Source: Clostridia bacterium | GTDB taxonomy: Bacteria > Bacillota > Clostridia > Oscillospirales > Acutalibacteraceae | Length of the DNA: 64,000 nucleotides | Assembly: GCA_017438845.1 (NCBI GenBank) | Contig: JAFRUO010000008.1 | Location: 62,001-126,000, forward strand | Direction of reading: 5' to 3' | Part shown: positions 25,932 to 34,042 of the stretch, one piece after another | How positions within the stretch are numbered: position 1 is the first letter of the stretch | Layout of the letters: every line of letters begins with the position of its first letter | Program-made: the position numbers and the translations under genes | The notes under the pieces: model-generated | The model's database searches: none | What the model saw: the letters and a program-made list of their open reading frames with translations, nothing else | Told to the model about the DNA's origin: nothing

Positions 25932-26495
25932 TTGTTTTCAGACATAGTTATTCCGTGCCTTAAAGGGGCTTGCAGTAAGGAACCCGATGGGTATTTAATA
26001 GACGAATATTTCTCTATTGTCTGCGATATACTTACTCATCCGAAATTCCTTGATATGAAAAATTATCATCACCATAAAATGATAACCTGTCACTTTCACA
26101 GCGTCTACGTTTCGTATATGACCTTTCTTCTTTGCAGCAGATTAGGCTGTAAAACGAGGGAGGCGGTAAGGGCGGCGTTGCTGCATGACTTTTACCTTTA
26201 CGACTGGCATATCACCAAGCACGACACGCTTCATGCGTGGTATCACCCGAAAATGGCTGTGCTCAATGCCGAAAAATATATCGGCGAGCTTTCCGGTATG
26301 CAGAAGGATATGATTTATTCTCATATGTGGCCGCTTCATTTTTTGCCGCCGAAAAGCCGTGAGGGTATGGTTCTCACGTTTTCCGACAAGCTCTGTACTC
26401 ACATGGATATGTACAAGCAGAGCTACAGATTTTTGCCCGTTTATTATCAGATTGAAAGGCGTGTTTTACTTGCAGATACTGACAACGGTTGTTAA
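25932..26495 (+). CDS. HD-domain phosphohydrolase
   Basis: A 187-residue protein with HD-type metal residues: HFHSVYVSYMTFLL (first H near 57), AALLHDFYLYDW (HD near 89), then HAWYHPK and SHMWPLHFLPP further on. HD proteins are metal-dependent phosphohydrolases acting on nucleotides or phosphoesters; the specific substrate is unknown. I chose the TTG at 25932 because AAGAGGTG lies 6 bases upstream; a GTG at 25923 would lack a ribosome binding site. Its end overlaps the next gene by about 35 bases, implying coupled expression. Confidence 0.8.
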   Translation: MFSDIVIPCLKGACSKEPDGYLIDEYFSIVCDILTHPKFLDMKNYHHHKMITCHFHSVYVSYMTFLLCSRLGCKTREAVRAALLHDFYLYDWHITKHDTLHAWYHPKMAVLNAEKYIGELSGMQKDMIYSHMWPLHFLPPKSREGMVLTFSDKLCTHMDMYKQSYRFLPVYYQIERRVLLADTDNGC

Positions 26496-27267
26496 CTATT
26501 TTCTTTGGTATATTCTTTACAGCGTGATAGGCTGGATTATCGAAACCCTGCTGTTTGCCGTAAGGGACAAAAAGTCTGTCAAAAGGGGCTTTCTTTTCGG
26601 ACCTCTGTGTCCGATTTACGGCACGGGCGCTGTAATCTGCACTGCGCTGATGTACGGCAGAATAACAAATTTCTTCGTGCTGTTTTTCGCGGGAATGGCT
26701 CTGTGCGATACGGTAGAATACCTGACCTCGTTTGTAATGGAAAAGGCTTTCCACGCCAAATGGTGGGATTATTCAAACCAGCGCTTCAACATCAAGGGCA
26801 GAATCTGCCTTGCTTCCTCTCTGCTTTTCGGCGCAGGTGTGGCATTGCTTATTAAATTTATTCAGCCCTTCGTTATGAGCGTTACGGACAAAATTCCTTT
26901 GAACATTCGCTTTATTATAGCGTTTGTAATTTATTCCGTGCTGATAGTCGACGTTGCTTTTACCATTCAGAGCCTTAAAAACGTTATCAGCACCTTGAAG
27001 GAAATTCAGGAATACGCCGTGGAAAACGCACAGCTCGGTATTTACAGGGCGGACGAGAAGCTTGACGGTTTTGTCGAAAAGGTTAAAAGCATCCCCGGTC
27101 CGGACGAAATAGGCGAAAAAATCAAGAACAACCGACATATCGAGGAGCTTGTTGAAAAAATGAACGGCGAGAGGTCAATGCTCAAAAAGCTGAAAAGCAT
27201 TTTCCCGAAGCTCCAGTTTAAAAATTATAAGGACGCATTTGATATAATTTTCAATAAGAAAAAGTAA
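26461..27267 (+). CDS. ABC_trans_CmpB-type (PF06541) membrane protein
   Basis: A 268-residue membrane protein matching the putative ABC permease type IV/CmpB family in its YSVIGWIIETLLFAVRDKKSVKRGFLFGPLCPIYGTGAVI segment and its W/Y-rich WWDYSNQRFNIKGRICLASSLLFG motif. Five or six membrane segments precede a helical, charged C-terminal region (about 178-268, with repeated KKLKSIF-like segments). The family name is historical; no transport function is proven. The start is uncertain: GTG at 26461 or TTG at 26470, both overlapping the HD gene. Confidence 0.82.
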   Translation: MFYLQILTTVVNYFLWYILYSVIGWIIETLLFAVRDKKSVKRGFLFGPLCPIYGTGAVICTALMYGRITNFFVLFFAGMALCDTVEYLTSFVMEKAFHAKWWDYSNQRFNIKGRICLASSLLFGAGVALLIKFIQPFVMSVTDKIPLNIRFIIAFVIYSVLIVDVAFTIQSLKNVISTLKEIQEYAVENAQLGIYRADEKLDGFVEKVKSIPGPDEIGEKIKNNRHIEELVEKMNGERSMLKKLKSIFPKLQFKNYKDAFDIIFNKKK

Positions 27268-27307
27268 AGAGTGAGTAGTGAATAGTGAAGAGTGAATAGT
27301 GAAGAAG
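27266..27307. repeat. Short imperfect tandem repeat
   Basis: Variants of a GTGAATAGTGAAGA unit repeat about two to three times right after the CmpB stop. Low-complexity non-coding DNA at the edge of the repeat island. Confidence 0.6.
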
Positions 27308-27309
27308 TA

Positions 27310-27583
27310 ACGTAGGGCGGGGGCTTGCTCCCGCCGTTGATTTTTATGTAATAATTTTTTCTCCTGTAGGGGACGGCGTCCCGACGTCCCGTCAACCTCC
27401 CCTTGTCAGGGGAGGTGTCTTTTTGCTTTGAGCAAAAAGACGGAGGGGTAGTCATAGAAGCATATAAACAAATCTACCCCTCAGTCTCGCTTCGCTCGAC
27501 AGCTCCCCTCTCAAGGGGAGCTTGTAAGGTTGTAATGAAAGCACATCAAACCTTGTCGGCGGGAGCCAGCCCCCGCCCTACGT
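27310..27583. repeat. 274-bp element with near-perfect 27-bp terminal inverted repeats
   Basis: The left end (27310-27336) and the reverse complement of the right end (27557-27583) match at 26 of 27 positions; each arm itself holds a GGCGGG/CCCGCC hairpin. Inside are further palindromes: GACGGCGTC near 27373, CCTCCCCTTGTCAGGGGAGG near 27398-27414, TTTTTGCTTTGAGCAAAAA near 27420-27438, and CTCCCCTCTCAAGGGGAG near 27503-27520. No protein is encoded. I see no clear target-site duplication. MITE- or BIME-like. Confidence 0.7.
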
Positions 27584-27615
27584 GGGATATACAAATAAAT
27601 TACATCTAATCTATA

Positions 27616-27783
27616 CGGACGACCATTGGTCGTCCGCATAAAATAACATCAAACCTCGGCGAGCGGATGGTATCCGCCTCTACAGTGGATTACCGCCTGT
27701 ACTGCACACGATGACGGTAAAAACACAAATCAAACACATAAAAAACGGCATAAAAAAAGCAGCCTCCCCGTGAAGCTGCTTTA
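27616..27783. repeat. Hairpin modules beside the 274-bp element
   Basis: CGGACGACCATTGGTCGTCCG (27616-27636) is a perfect 10-1-10 palindrome, followed by GCGGATGGTATCCGCC (27663-27678). The rest up to the XRE terminator is non-coding and I see no gene in it. Confidence 0.6.
27757..27781 (-). terminator. Terminator of the XRE gene
   Basis: Minus strand: AAGCAGCT, TCACGGGGAG loop region, GCTGCTT followed by T residues. Confidence 0.75.
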
Positions 27784-28008
27784 TTATTTTGCTTTCTCTG
27801 GCGGATAAGGCTTTATTTCGTCTGTCAAATCCATTAAATAATCCATACTTGTGTTGTAAAACCGTGCAAGTATCATCAGGTTTTCAACTGTCGGAAGCAG
27901 TTCGCCGGTCTCATATTTTGACAGCATGCTTTGGCTTATACCGGTTTCCATCTGCACCTTTATCTGGGTATAATCGTTAGTCACTCTGATCAGCTTAATA
28001 TTTTTCAT
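27784..28008 (-). CDS. XRE-family helix-turn-helix regulator
   Basis: A 74-residue regulator that is essentially one HTH domain: IKLIRVTNDYTQIKVQMETGISQSMLSKYETGELLPTVENLMILARFYNTSMDYLMDLTD. The recognition helix is the SQSMLSKYE segment. The ATG at 28008 follows GAGAGGTG. It is divergent from the large M23/SLH gene, and TATATTCTT repeats lie in the shared 113-bp space, so it probably controls itself, its neighbour or both (inference). Confidence 0.88.
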   Translation of the reverse strand: MKNIKLIRVTNDYTQIKVQMETGISQSMLSKYETGELLPTVENLMILARFYNTSMDYLMDLTDEIKPYPPEKAK

Positions 28009-28023
28009 AAGAATACACCTCTC

Positions 28024-28077
28024 TATATTCTTATTGTACATATTATATTCTTGACAATAATAATTTATATGAATATA
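28024..28077. promoter_or_regulatory. Candidate XRE operator repeats
   Basis: TATATTCTT occurs at 28024-28032 and again at 28044-28052, 20 bases apart; an inverted GAATATA sits at 28071-28077. The repeats flank or overlap the plus-strand promoter for the large surface protein. Confidence 0.5.
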
Positions 28078-28079
28078 AT
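28051..28079 (+). promoter_or_regulatory. Consensus promoter of the large M23/SLH gene
   Basis: TTGACA, 17-base spacer, TATAAT; 42 bases before the ATG at 28122. Confidence 0.85.
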
Positions 28080-28121
28080 ATTAATAATATGAATATTTTT
28101 AATTATTATGGAGGAATTATT

Positions 28122-31100
28122 ATGGGTCTTATTAACGGAAAAAAGACTATATCTGTTCTCTTGGCGGTAATTATGGCTTTAACCGTAATTCCCTTGAGTA
28201 CTGTAACCGCAAGCGCTGCTACAATATCATTAAATCGACCGACGGACAAATCCTATACTATTACTTGTTATGAGTATTATTCCTCTGGCAAATATCATGG
28301 AGCCATAGATTACGGCTGTCCTAAAGGAACGCCTGTTTACGCAGCTGAAAGCGGAATTATCACTATATATGATGGCGGCTTCGGCGATGGTTATGAAGGG
28401 TGTGAGGATAACTATGGCTGGGGAAATTATGCAGATATATCTCATAATGATGGTTTTAGTACACGATATGCACATATGTCAACAGGACGTTTTGTTGTGA
28501 AATCCGGAAGTCATGTTGAAAAAGGACAAAAAATCGGCTATTCCGGTAATAGCGGAAATTCAAGCGGACCTCACCTTCATTTTGGTTTATATTTAAACGG
28601 GAATAGAGTTTATCCGGCTTCGTATATAAAAACTTCTACCGGTTACCATGAAGGAAGCGAGCCGCTAACTAAAGCAAACTACTCGGTTCCTAAACATTCA
28701 TATACAAAAGCGACAGGAAAAACAACTGTTTATTACTCATGCAACGGCGCTGCTATGGAAAATAAAATATATGACACGGACGTTTGTACGATAAACGAAA
28801 TTTACACAAATGGCTGGTGCAAGGTGACCTTCCCGTTGAGCGCAGATAAAACCGAAACAGGATACTGTAAAACCTCTGTGTTTTTCGATACAGGTTATGA
28901 TGCATTTTATTTAAAAACGTCAAAGAAAACTACTTTATATACTCGAGATGACAAAAAAGCACTTTTTAAAGATTCAGACAAAAAAACTGTATCTATTCCT
29001 GCGAATACAACTATTCGGGTTTTCGGACATACCGATTCCGCAGTACAGGTTCAGTTCAATAATTCCGGAGATTATATAATAGGCTGGGTAGATATTTCAA
29101 ATTTAACCAGCACCGTTAAATTTAACGCTAACGGCGGTACCGGTACAATGTCAAGCCTTAAAGCTATTTATAAAAACAGCAAGGGGCTCACTCTTACAAA
29201 TAATTCCTTTACTCGTGAGGGTTATACTTTTAATAATTGGAGTTTGTACAGGACATCTGATAAGAAGTGGTATTGTAAAGATGGTAACGGTTGGCAAACA
29301 AAAGGAAGCATAAATGAAAACGACTATACAAAATCTACATACAGCAACGGATATACTAACAGCACCTTGTCAAAGGCTTGGTTTGAGGGCGGTACGACCG
29401 GAGACACGCTAACTTTTTATGCTAATTGGACGGCAAATACTCTTTCGGTTTATTACAATGTAAACTCAAGCAATGTAAGCATATCATCAGATATTTATAA
29501 ACTTACTGACAATTTGGTATATTTGAAGTCCAACAGTAGTAAATATGCGCAGGTTTGGACATATAACAACACATTGAAGGGCGGCTTGAAAGACCCGAGC
29601 ACATTAGGACTGTCAAGCATCGGATACAGATTCAAGGGATGGAACACAAAATCTGACGGTACCGGCACTATGCTCAGTCCTACAAACGAAGGACTTTTAC
29701 CGACAGACATTTCAAGCAAAATAAAAGCCGGAAACAGCTCAGCAACGCTATATGCTATTTGGGAGCCTAATACGCTTTCTGTTTACTATAATGCAAACGG
29801 CGGAGCAATTACTTCCGATACTTACAAGTTATCAAATAATATCGTTTATAATATAAGTGATTCTACTAAATATGCTCAAATATGGACATACAATAACGCA
29901 AAGCAAGACGGACTTAAAGATCCTTCAACATTAGGAATTACTAAAACAGGATATAAATTTGCAGGTTGGAATACAAAAGCTGATGGAAGCGGTAAGTCAT
30001 ACAGTGCTACTGACAGCACTCTATTGCCGACGACGCTTAATTCAAATATCAAAACAGGAAATACCAGCCTTACTCTTTATGCAAAATGGATTCCGAATAC
30101 ATACACAGTAAAATATGATGCTAACGGCGGCACGGGTGCACCGAGCGTTCAGACAAAGACCTATGGCACAGCATTGAAATTAAGCTCCGTTACACCTGCT
30201 CGCTCGGGCTATGTCTTCAAGGGTTGGGCATCTTCATCTACTGCAACATCTGCAGAATATCAGGCAGGCGGTAACTACACGAAAAATGCGGCAGTAACCT
30301 TGTATGCTGTATGGGAGCAGGGTACACACGTCCATGATTGGAATACGGATTATACAATTGATACAGCCGCAACATGTACACAAACAGGAGCAAAATCGAT
30401 TCATTGTAAAACTTGCGGTGAAACAAAATCGGTTATAGTGATTCCGGCTTTAGGTCATAGCTATTCGAACACATGGACGACGGATACAGCAGCAACTTGT
30501 ACAGAAAGCGGGCAAAAATCACAGCATTGCACACGTTGCGGCGAAAAAGGTAATATAACCGAAATTCCTGCAGTAGGACATAACTTCGGAAGTTGGATTG
30601 TTGACCGCGAAGCAGGGTGTGAAACAGCAGGAGAAAAGCACAGAGAATGTACTGCATGTCATGAACTTGAAACGCAGACGTTAAAAGAGACGGGACACAG
30701 TTATGAAAATTGGGTTATAGATTTAGAACCCGGTTGTGATACTTCAGGAGAAAAACACAGATCTTGCATTAATTGCAAGGACATTGAATACCGGAGTATT
30801 CCTGCTACGGGACACAGATTTTCCGCTTCATGGACAGTAGACATTGAGCCAAGCTGCACAACTCAAGGAATCAAATCACACCATTGTCTGAATTGTGATG
30901 AAAGCCAAGATGAAACTTTTATTCCGGCAACAGGGCATGAGTTCAGCAACTGGATTCTTGAATCCGAACCGTCATGCACAACAGATGGAGAAAAGATCAG
31001 AACTTGTTACGAATGTGAAGAAACAGAGCGTGAAATTATTCCGGCTATCGGTCATCATTACGACAACGGCAAAAACACAAAACAGCCGAGGTGTACTACT

Positions 31101-31976
31101 GCAGGCGTAAGAACGTATACCTGTGACGAATGCGGCGATTCGTATACCGTAACTCTTAATGCACTTGGACATAATTTCGGAGCACCGACTTACATTTGGT
31201 CACCCGACAACAGTACCGTAACAGCTACAAGGGTTTGCGCAAGAGACGCCTCACACGTTGAAACCGAAACCGTCAACACCACCTCGCAGGTAATCAAACA
31301 GCCCACAACCACGGCGACAGGTACAAGAAAGTTTACGGCAACCTTTACAAATTCTGCTTTCACAACGCAGACGAAGAATGTCAGCATTCCGAAATTAACC
31401 GAGCCTGTTGACGACGATATTTATTTCCCCGACGTTAAAGAAGGCTCGTGGTACTACGATGCGGTACAGTATGTCGCAAAAGCAGGCTTTATGTCAGGTT
31501 ATCAGAACGGATATTTCGGCCCCGGCGACAACCTTAAACGTCAGGACTTTGTAGTTATTCTTGCGAATATCGCAAAAGTAAACCTTTCAAGCTACGCTAA
31601 CATGACCCCCAAGCTCAAGGACGTTAAGAAGGGCGCATATTATGCGGCGGCGGTTAACTGGGCGGTTGACAACAACATCATCGCAGGTTATGCCAACGGC
31701 AATTTCGGCGTTAATGACCCGATTACCCGTGAACAGGTTGCAACCATTCTTTACAGATATATGGACGAGCCCTCTGTCAGCGGAGCAAATTCAATTCTTG
31801 CAAAGTTCAGCGATTCTGGCAGAATAAGCTCATTTGCGAAAACTCCCGTTGCCTGGGCGGTTCAGCAGGGTGTAATCAGCGGTATGGCGGACGGCAGAGT
31901 AGCCCCGACCGAGGGCGCAAGCCGCGCGCAGATTGCTTCGATTATTATGAGAATGGATCAAAAGGGAATGTTTTAA
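28122..31976 (+). CDS. Large secreted M23 peptidase with Listeria-Bacteroides repeats, Cys-repeats and SLH domains
   Basis: A 1284-residue modular surface protein. After a signal peptide (1-33), an M23 (LytM-type) domain spans about 40-165 with HGAIDYG, YAHMS and the zinc-site GPHLHFG, which would cut peptidoglycan cross-bridges. A linker or SH3-like part follows (about 190-325), then Listeria-Bacteroides-type repeats (about 325-730; for example KFNANGGTGT and GYKFAGWNTKADGSG). Next come seven repeats of about 40 residues, each with C-x-CxxC spacing and a GH turn (about 736-1020). Three SLH motifs close the protein (about 1100-1284). The ATG at 28122 follows GGAGG. The first three quarters are AT-rich; the DNA becomes GC-richer from about 31.2 kb, as if the SLH end were a separate cassette. 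Confidence 0.9.
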   Translation: MGLINGKKTISVLLAVIMALTVIPLSTVTASAATISLNRPTDKSYTITCYEYYSSGKYHGAIDYGCPKGTPVYAAESGIITIYDGGFGDGYEGCEDNYGWGNYADISHNDGFSTRYAHMSTGRFVVKSGSHVEKGQKIGYSGNSGNSSGPHLHFGLYLNGNRVYPASYIKTSTGYHEGSEPLTKANYSVPKHSYTKATGKTTVYYSCNGAAMENKIYDTDVCTINEIYTNGWCKVTFPLSADKTETGYCKTSVFFDTGYDAFYLKTSKKTTLYTRDDKKALFKDSDKKTVSIPANTTIRVFGHTDSAVQVQFNNSGDYIIGWVDISNLTSTVKFNANGGTGTMSSLKAIYKNSKGLTLTNNSFTREGYTFNNWSLYRTSDKKWYCKDGNGWQTKGSINENDYTKSTYSNGYTNSTLSKAWFEGGTTGDTLTFYANWTANTLSVYYNVNSSNVSISSDIYKLTDNLVYLKSNSSKYAQVWTYNNTLKGGLKDPSTLGLSSIGYRFKGWNTKSDGTGTMLSPTNEGLLPTDISSKIKAGNSSATLYAIWEPNTLSVYYNANGGAITSDTYKLSNNIVYNISDSTKYAQIWTYNNAKQDGLKDPSTLGITKTGYKFAGWNTKADGSGKSYSATDSTLLPTTLNSNIKTGNTSLTLYAKWIPNTYTVKYDANGGTGAPSVQTKTYGTALKLSSVTPARSGYVFKGWASSSTATSAEYQAGGNYTKNAAVTLYAVWEQGTHVHDWNTDYTIDTAATCTQTGAKSIHCKTCGETKSVIVIPALGHSYSNTWTTDTAATCTESGQKSQHCTRCGEKGNITEIPAVGHNFGSWIVDREAGCETAGEKHRECTACHELETQTLKETGHSYENWVIDLEPGCDTSGEKHRSCINCKDIEYRSIPATGHRFSASWTVDIEPSCTTQGIKSHHCLNCDESQDETFIPATGHEFSNWILESEPSCTTDGEKIRTCYECEETEREIIPAIGHHYDNGKNTKQPRCTTAGVRTYTCDECGDSYTVTLNALGHNFGAPTYIWSPDNSTVTATRVCARDASHVETETVNTTSQVIKQPTTTATGTRKFTATFTNSAFTTQTKNVSIPKLTEPVDDDIYFPDVKEGSWYYDAVQYVAKAGFMSGYQNGYFGPGDNLKRQDFVVILANIAKVNLSSYANMTPKLKDVKKGAYYAAAVNWAVDNNIIAGYANGNFGVNDPITREQVATILYRYMDEPSVSGANSILAKFSDSGRISSFAKTPVAWAVQQGVISGMADGRVAPTEGASRAQIASIIMRMDQKGMF

Positions 31977-32013
31977 TTTGCTTGACAATAAAATATAGCT
32001 TCTAAACATCAAA

Positions 32014-32044
32014 AAATCACCCGACTGCAAAAGTCGGGTGATTT
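32014..32044. terminator. Bidirectional terminator
   Basis: AAATCACCCGACT, GCAA loop, AAGTCGGGTGATTTT between the convergent SLH and oadB genes. Confidence 0.9.
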
Positions 32045-32061
32045 TAATAATCTGTTTAGTT

Positions 32062-33258
32062 TTAGCCTCCGAAGGTTGACAGCAGGAAGCCCGCCGCAAC
32101 GGCTGAGCCGATAACGCCTGCGACGTTGGGGCCCATTGCGTGCATAAGCAGGAAATTCGAGGCGTTGTACTTTCTGCCCTCGACCTGTGAAACTCTTGCC
32201 GCCATCGGCACTGCCGAAACGCCTGCCGAGCCGATAAGGGGGTTAACTCTGCCTCTTGTGATGACGTTCATCAGCTTTGCAAACAGCACGCCGCCCGCTG
32301 TTGAGAAGCAGAAGGCTATGAGTCCGATTACAATAACAAGTATTGTTTTAAGCGCAAGGAAGGTCTTTCCCTCTGCGGTAGCTCCGACGGTAACGCCGAG
32401 CATGATTGTAACAATGTTGCAAAGCGCATTCTGCGCCGTGTCCGAAAGCCTGTCCGTAACACCCGACTCCTTAAAGAGGTTGCCGAGCATCAGCATACCG
32501 ATCAGCGGAGCGGTTGACGGAATAAACAGCACGCAAAGCACCGTGACCACAATCGGGAAAATAATCTTTTCAGCCTTGCTGACCTTGCGAAGCTGATCCA
32601 TTTTGATTTCTCTTTCCTTCTTGGTGGTAAGCGCCTTCATAATAGGCGGCTGAATAAGCGGAATAAGCGCCATGTATGAGTAAGCCGCAACGGCAATCGG
32701 GCCCAGAAGCTGAGGCGCAAGCTTACCCGTAAGGTAAATCGCCGTCGGGCCGTCAGCTCCGCCGATAATGGCGATTGAAGCCGCCTCCTGTACGGAAAAG
32801 CCCTCAAAGCCCGGAATAAGCCCTACGGTGATTGCAACCAGGAACGCAACGTAAATGCCGAGCTGAGCCGCCGCGCCCAGAAGCAGGCTTGACGGGTTTG
32901 CAAGCAGGGGACCGAAATCGGTCATCGCCCCTACGCCGAGGAAAATAAGGCAGGGGAATATACTCGACTTTACACCTGCGTATATAAGCCTGAGCACTCC
33001 TGCGTCATACCAGTGAGCGCCCTCGACGACCTCTCCGCTGTATGACGACATCATCAGCGGGTCAGCCATAATATCGGGATAAATGTTTACCAGCAGCATA
33101 CCGAAGGCGATAGGTACCAACAGCAGCGGCTCAAATTTCTTTGCGATTGCAAGGTAAAAAAGCACAAACGCAACCGCTATCATAACATAATTTTGCCAGG
33201 CAAGCATGGCGAAGCCCGACTCTCTGAGCAAATCGCCCAAAGCGGTGATAATTGACAT
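32062..33258 (-). CDS. oadB: Na+-translocating decarboxylase beta subunit
   Basis: A 398-residue integral membrane protein that couples decarboxylation of carboxybiotin to outward Na+ transport. It has about nine membrane segments and the family blocks IFLGVGAMTDFGPLLANP, the Na+-site region IIGGADGPTAIYLT (about residue 168), and PLIGSAGVSAVPMAARVSQ with MHAMGPNVAGVIGSAVAAG at the C-terminus. Last gene of the oadA-G-biotin-B operon, 12 bases after the biotin carrier. Confidence 0.93.
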   Translation of the reverse strand: MSIITALGDLLRESGFAMLAWQNYVMIAVAFVLFYLAIAKKFEPLLLVPIAFGMLLVNIYPDIMADPLMMSSYSGEVVEGAHWYDAGVLRLIYAGVKSSIFPCLIFLGVGAMTDFGPLLANPSSLLLGAAAQLGIYVAFLVAITVGLIPGFEGFSVQEAASIAIIGGADGPTAIYLTGKLAPQLLGPIAVAAYSYMALIPLIQPPIMKALTTKKEREIKMDQLRKVSKAEKIIFPIVVTVLCVLFIPSTAPLIGMLMLGNLFKESGVTDRLSDTAQNALCNIVTIMLGVTVGATAEGKTFLALKTILVIVIGLIAFCFSTAGGVLFAKLMNVITRGRVNPLIGSAGVSAVPMAARVSQVEGRKYNASNFLLMHAMGPNVAGVIGSAVAAGFLLSTFGG

Positions 33259-33270
33259 ACCTGTGCCTCC

Positions 33271-33651
33271 TTAGCCTATATATGCAAGCACGTCGTCGGT
33301 CGCAACGCTTGAGCCTTTGTCAGCCGCAAGAGAGGTGACTGTACCGCTGACGGGCGAGGGGATTTCGTTTTCCATTTTCATCGCTTCAAGTATGAAAAGG
33401 ACATCTCCCTCCTTGACCGTCTGTCCTATGCTTATGTTTGTTTTAAGTATTGTACCCGGCATCGGTGCCTTGACAGCAGTGCCCTTGCCCGAGACGGGCT
33501 TTGCGGCAGGCTGAGCCTGAGCTGCGGGAGCGGGGGACTGAGCCTGTGGCTGAGAAGCGGGAGCGTCACTAACGCTTTGCACAATAGCCTCGTCAAGCTC
33601 GGTAACATCTACTTCATAGACCTTTCCGTTTAATGTAACTTCATATTTCAT
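33271..33651 (-). CDS. Biotin carboxyl carrier subunit of the Na+ pump
   Basis: A 126-residue protein: a short N-terminal domain (KYEVTLNGKVYEVDV), an Ala/Pro/Gln-rich flexible linker (about 33-57), and a biotinyl domain with the biotin-attachment motif EAMKMENEI (about residue 90). It carries the carboxyl group from the alpha subunit to the beta subunit. Separate carriers of this kind occur in glutaconyl-CoA, methylmalonyl-CoA and some oxaloacetate decarboxylases. It starts 2 bases after the gamma subunit gene. Confidence 0.93.
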   Translation of the reverse strand: MKYEVTLNGKVYEVDVTELDEAIVQSVSDAPASQPQAQSPAPAAQAQPAAKPVSGKGTAVKAPMPGTILKTNISIGQTVKEGDVLFILEAMKMENEIPSPVSGTVTSLAADKGSSVATDDVLAYIG

Positions 33652-33652
33652 A

Positions 33653-34030
33653 TTATTTCTCCTCTGCTTCCCTGATTAGTTTAATACTGTTAAACCTGAG
33701 TCGGTTCAGCGGTATTTTGCTTTCATCCGATACTATTGCCATAATAACCGCGGCGGTCTTTTCGTCCGTATCGACAAGCTCAAGCGTACCTGCGGAATCT
33801 GTTTCGGGAAGTGTCTTTACAGGCTTTTCGCTTACTTGCTTTTTTTCGTCCTGCTTTTTTTCGTCGATATTTTTTTTGGATCTTTTTTCAACCAGCCGTA
33901 TGCCCTTCGACAGAAGCACCACAAGCACGGCAAGCACGGCGAGCATTATCATAACCACCACAATGCCCGTCAGTGAGATGCTTATCGCTTCTCCGATGCC
34001 GATGCTGTCACCGACAAAAGTTTTCAACAT
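33653..34030 (-). CDS. oadG: OadG-type gamma subunit
   Basis: A 125-residue protein with one N-terminal membrane segment (GEAISISLTGIVVVMIMLAVLAVLVVLLSKG), a charged Lys/Glu-rich linker (RSKKNIDEKKQDEKKQ) and a small C-terminal segment TDEKTAAVIMAIVSDESKIPLNRLRFNSIKLI. OadG stabilises the complex and bridges alpha and beta subunits. The C-terminus lacks the His/metal-rich tail of enterobacterial OadG, as expected for the clostridial type. Confidence 0.85.
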   Translation of the reverse strand: MLKTFVGDSIGIGEAISISLTGIVVVMIMLAVLAVLVVLLSKGIRLVEKRSKKNIDEKKQDEKKQVSEKPVKTLPETDSAGTLELVDTDEKTAAVIMAIVSDESKIPLNRLRFNSIKLIREAEEK

Positions 34031-34042
34031 TTATAACACCTC

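Noticed and set aside
27403..27609. Plus-strand 68-residue ORF in the repeat island
   Set aside because: It lies wholly within the inverted-repeat element and hairpin modules, has no ribosome binding site, and the translation is low in typical protein features.
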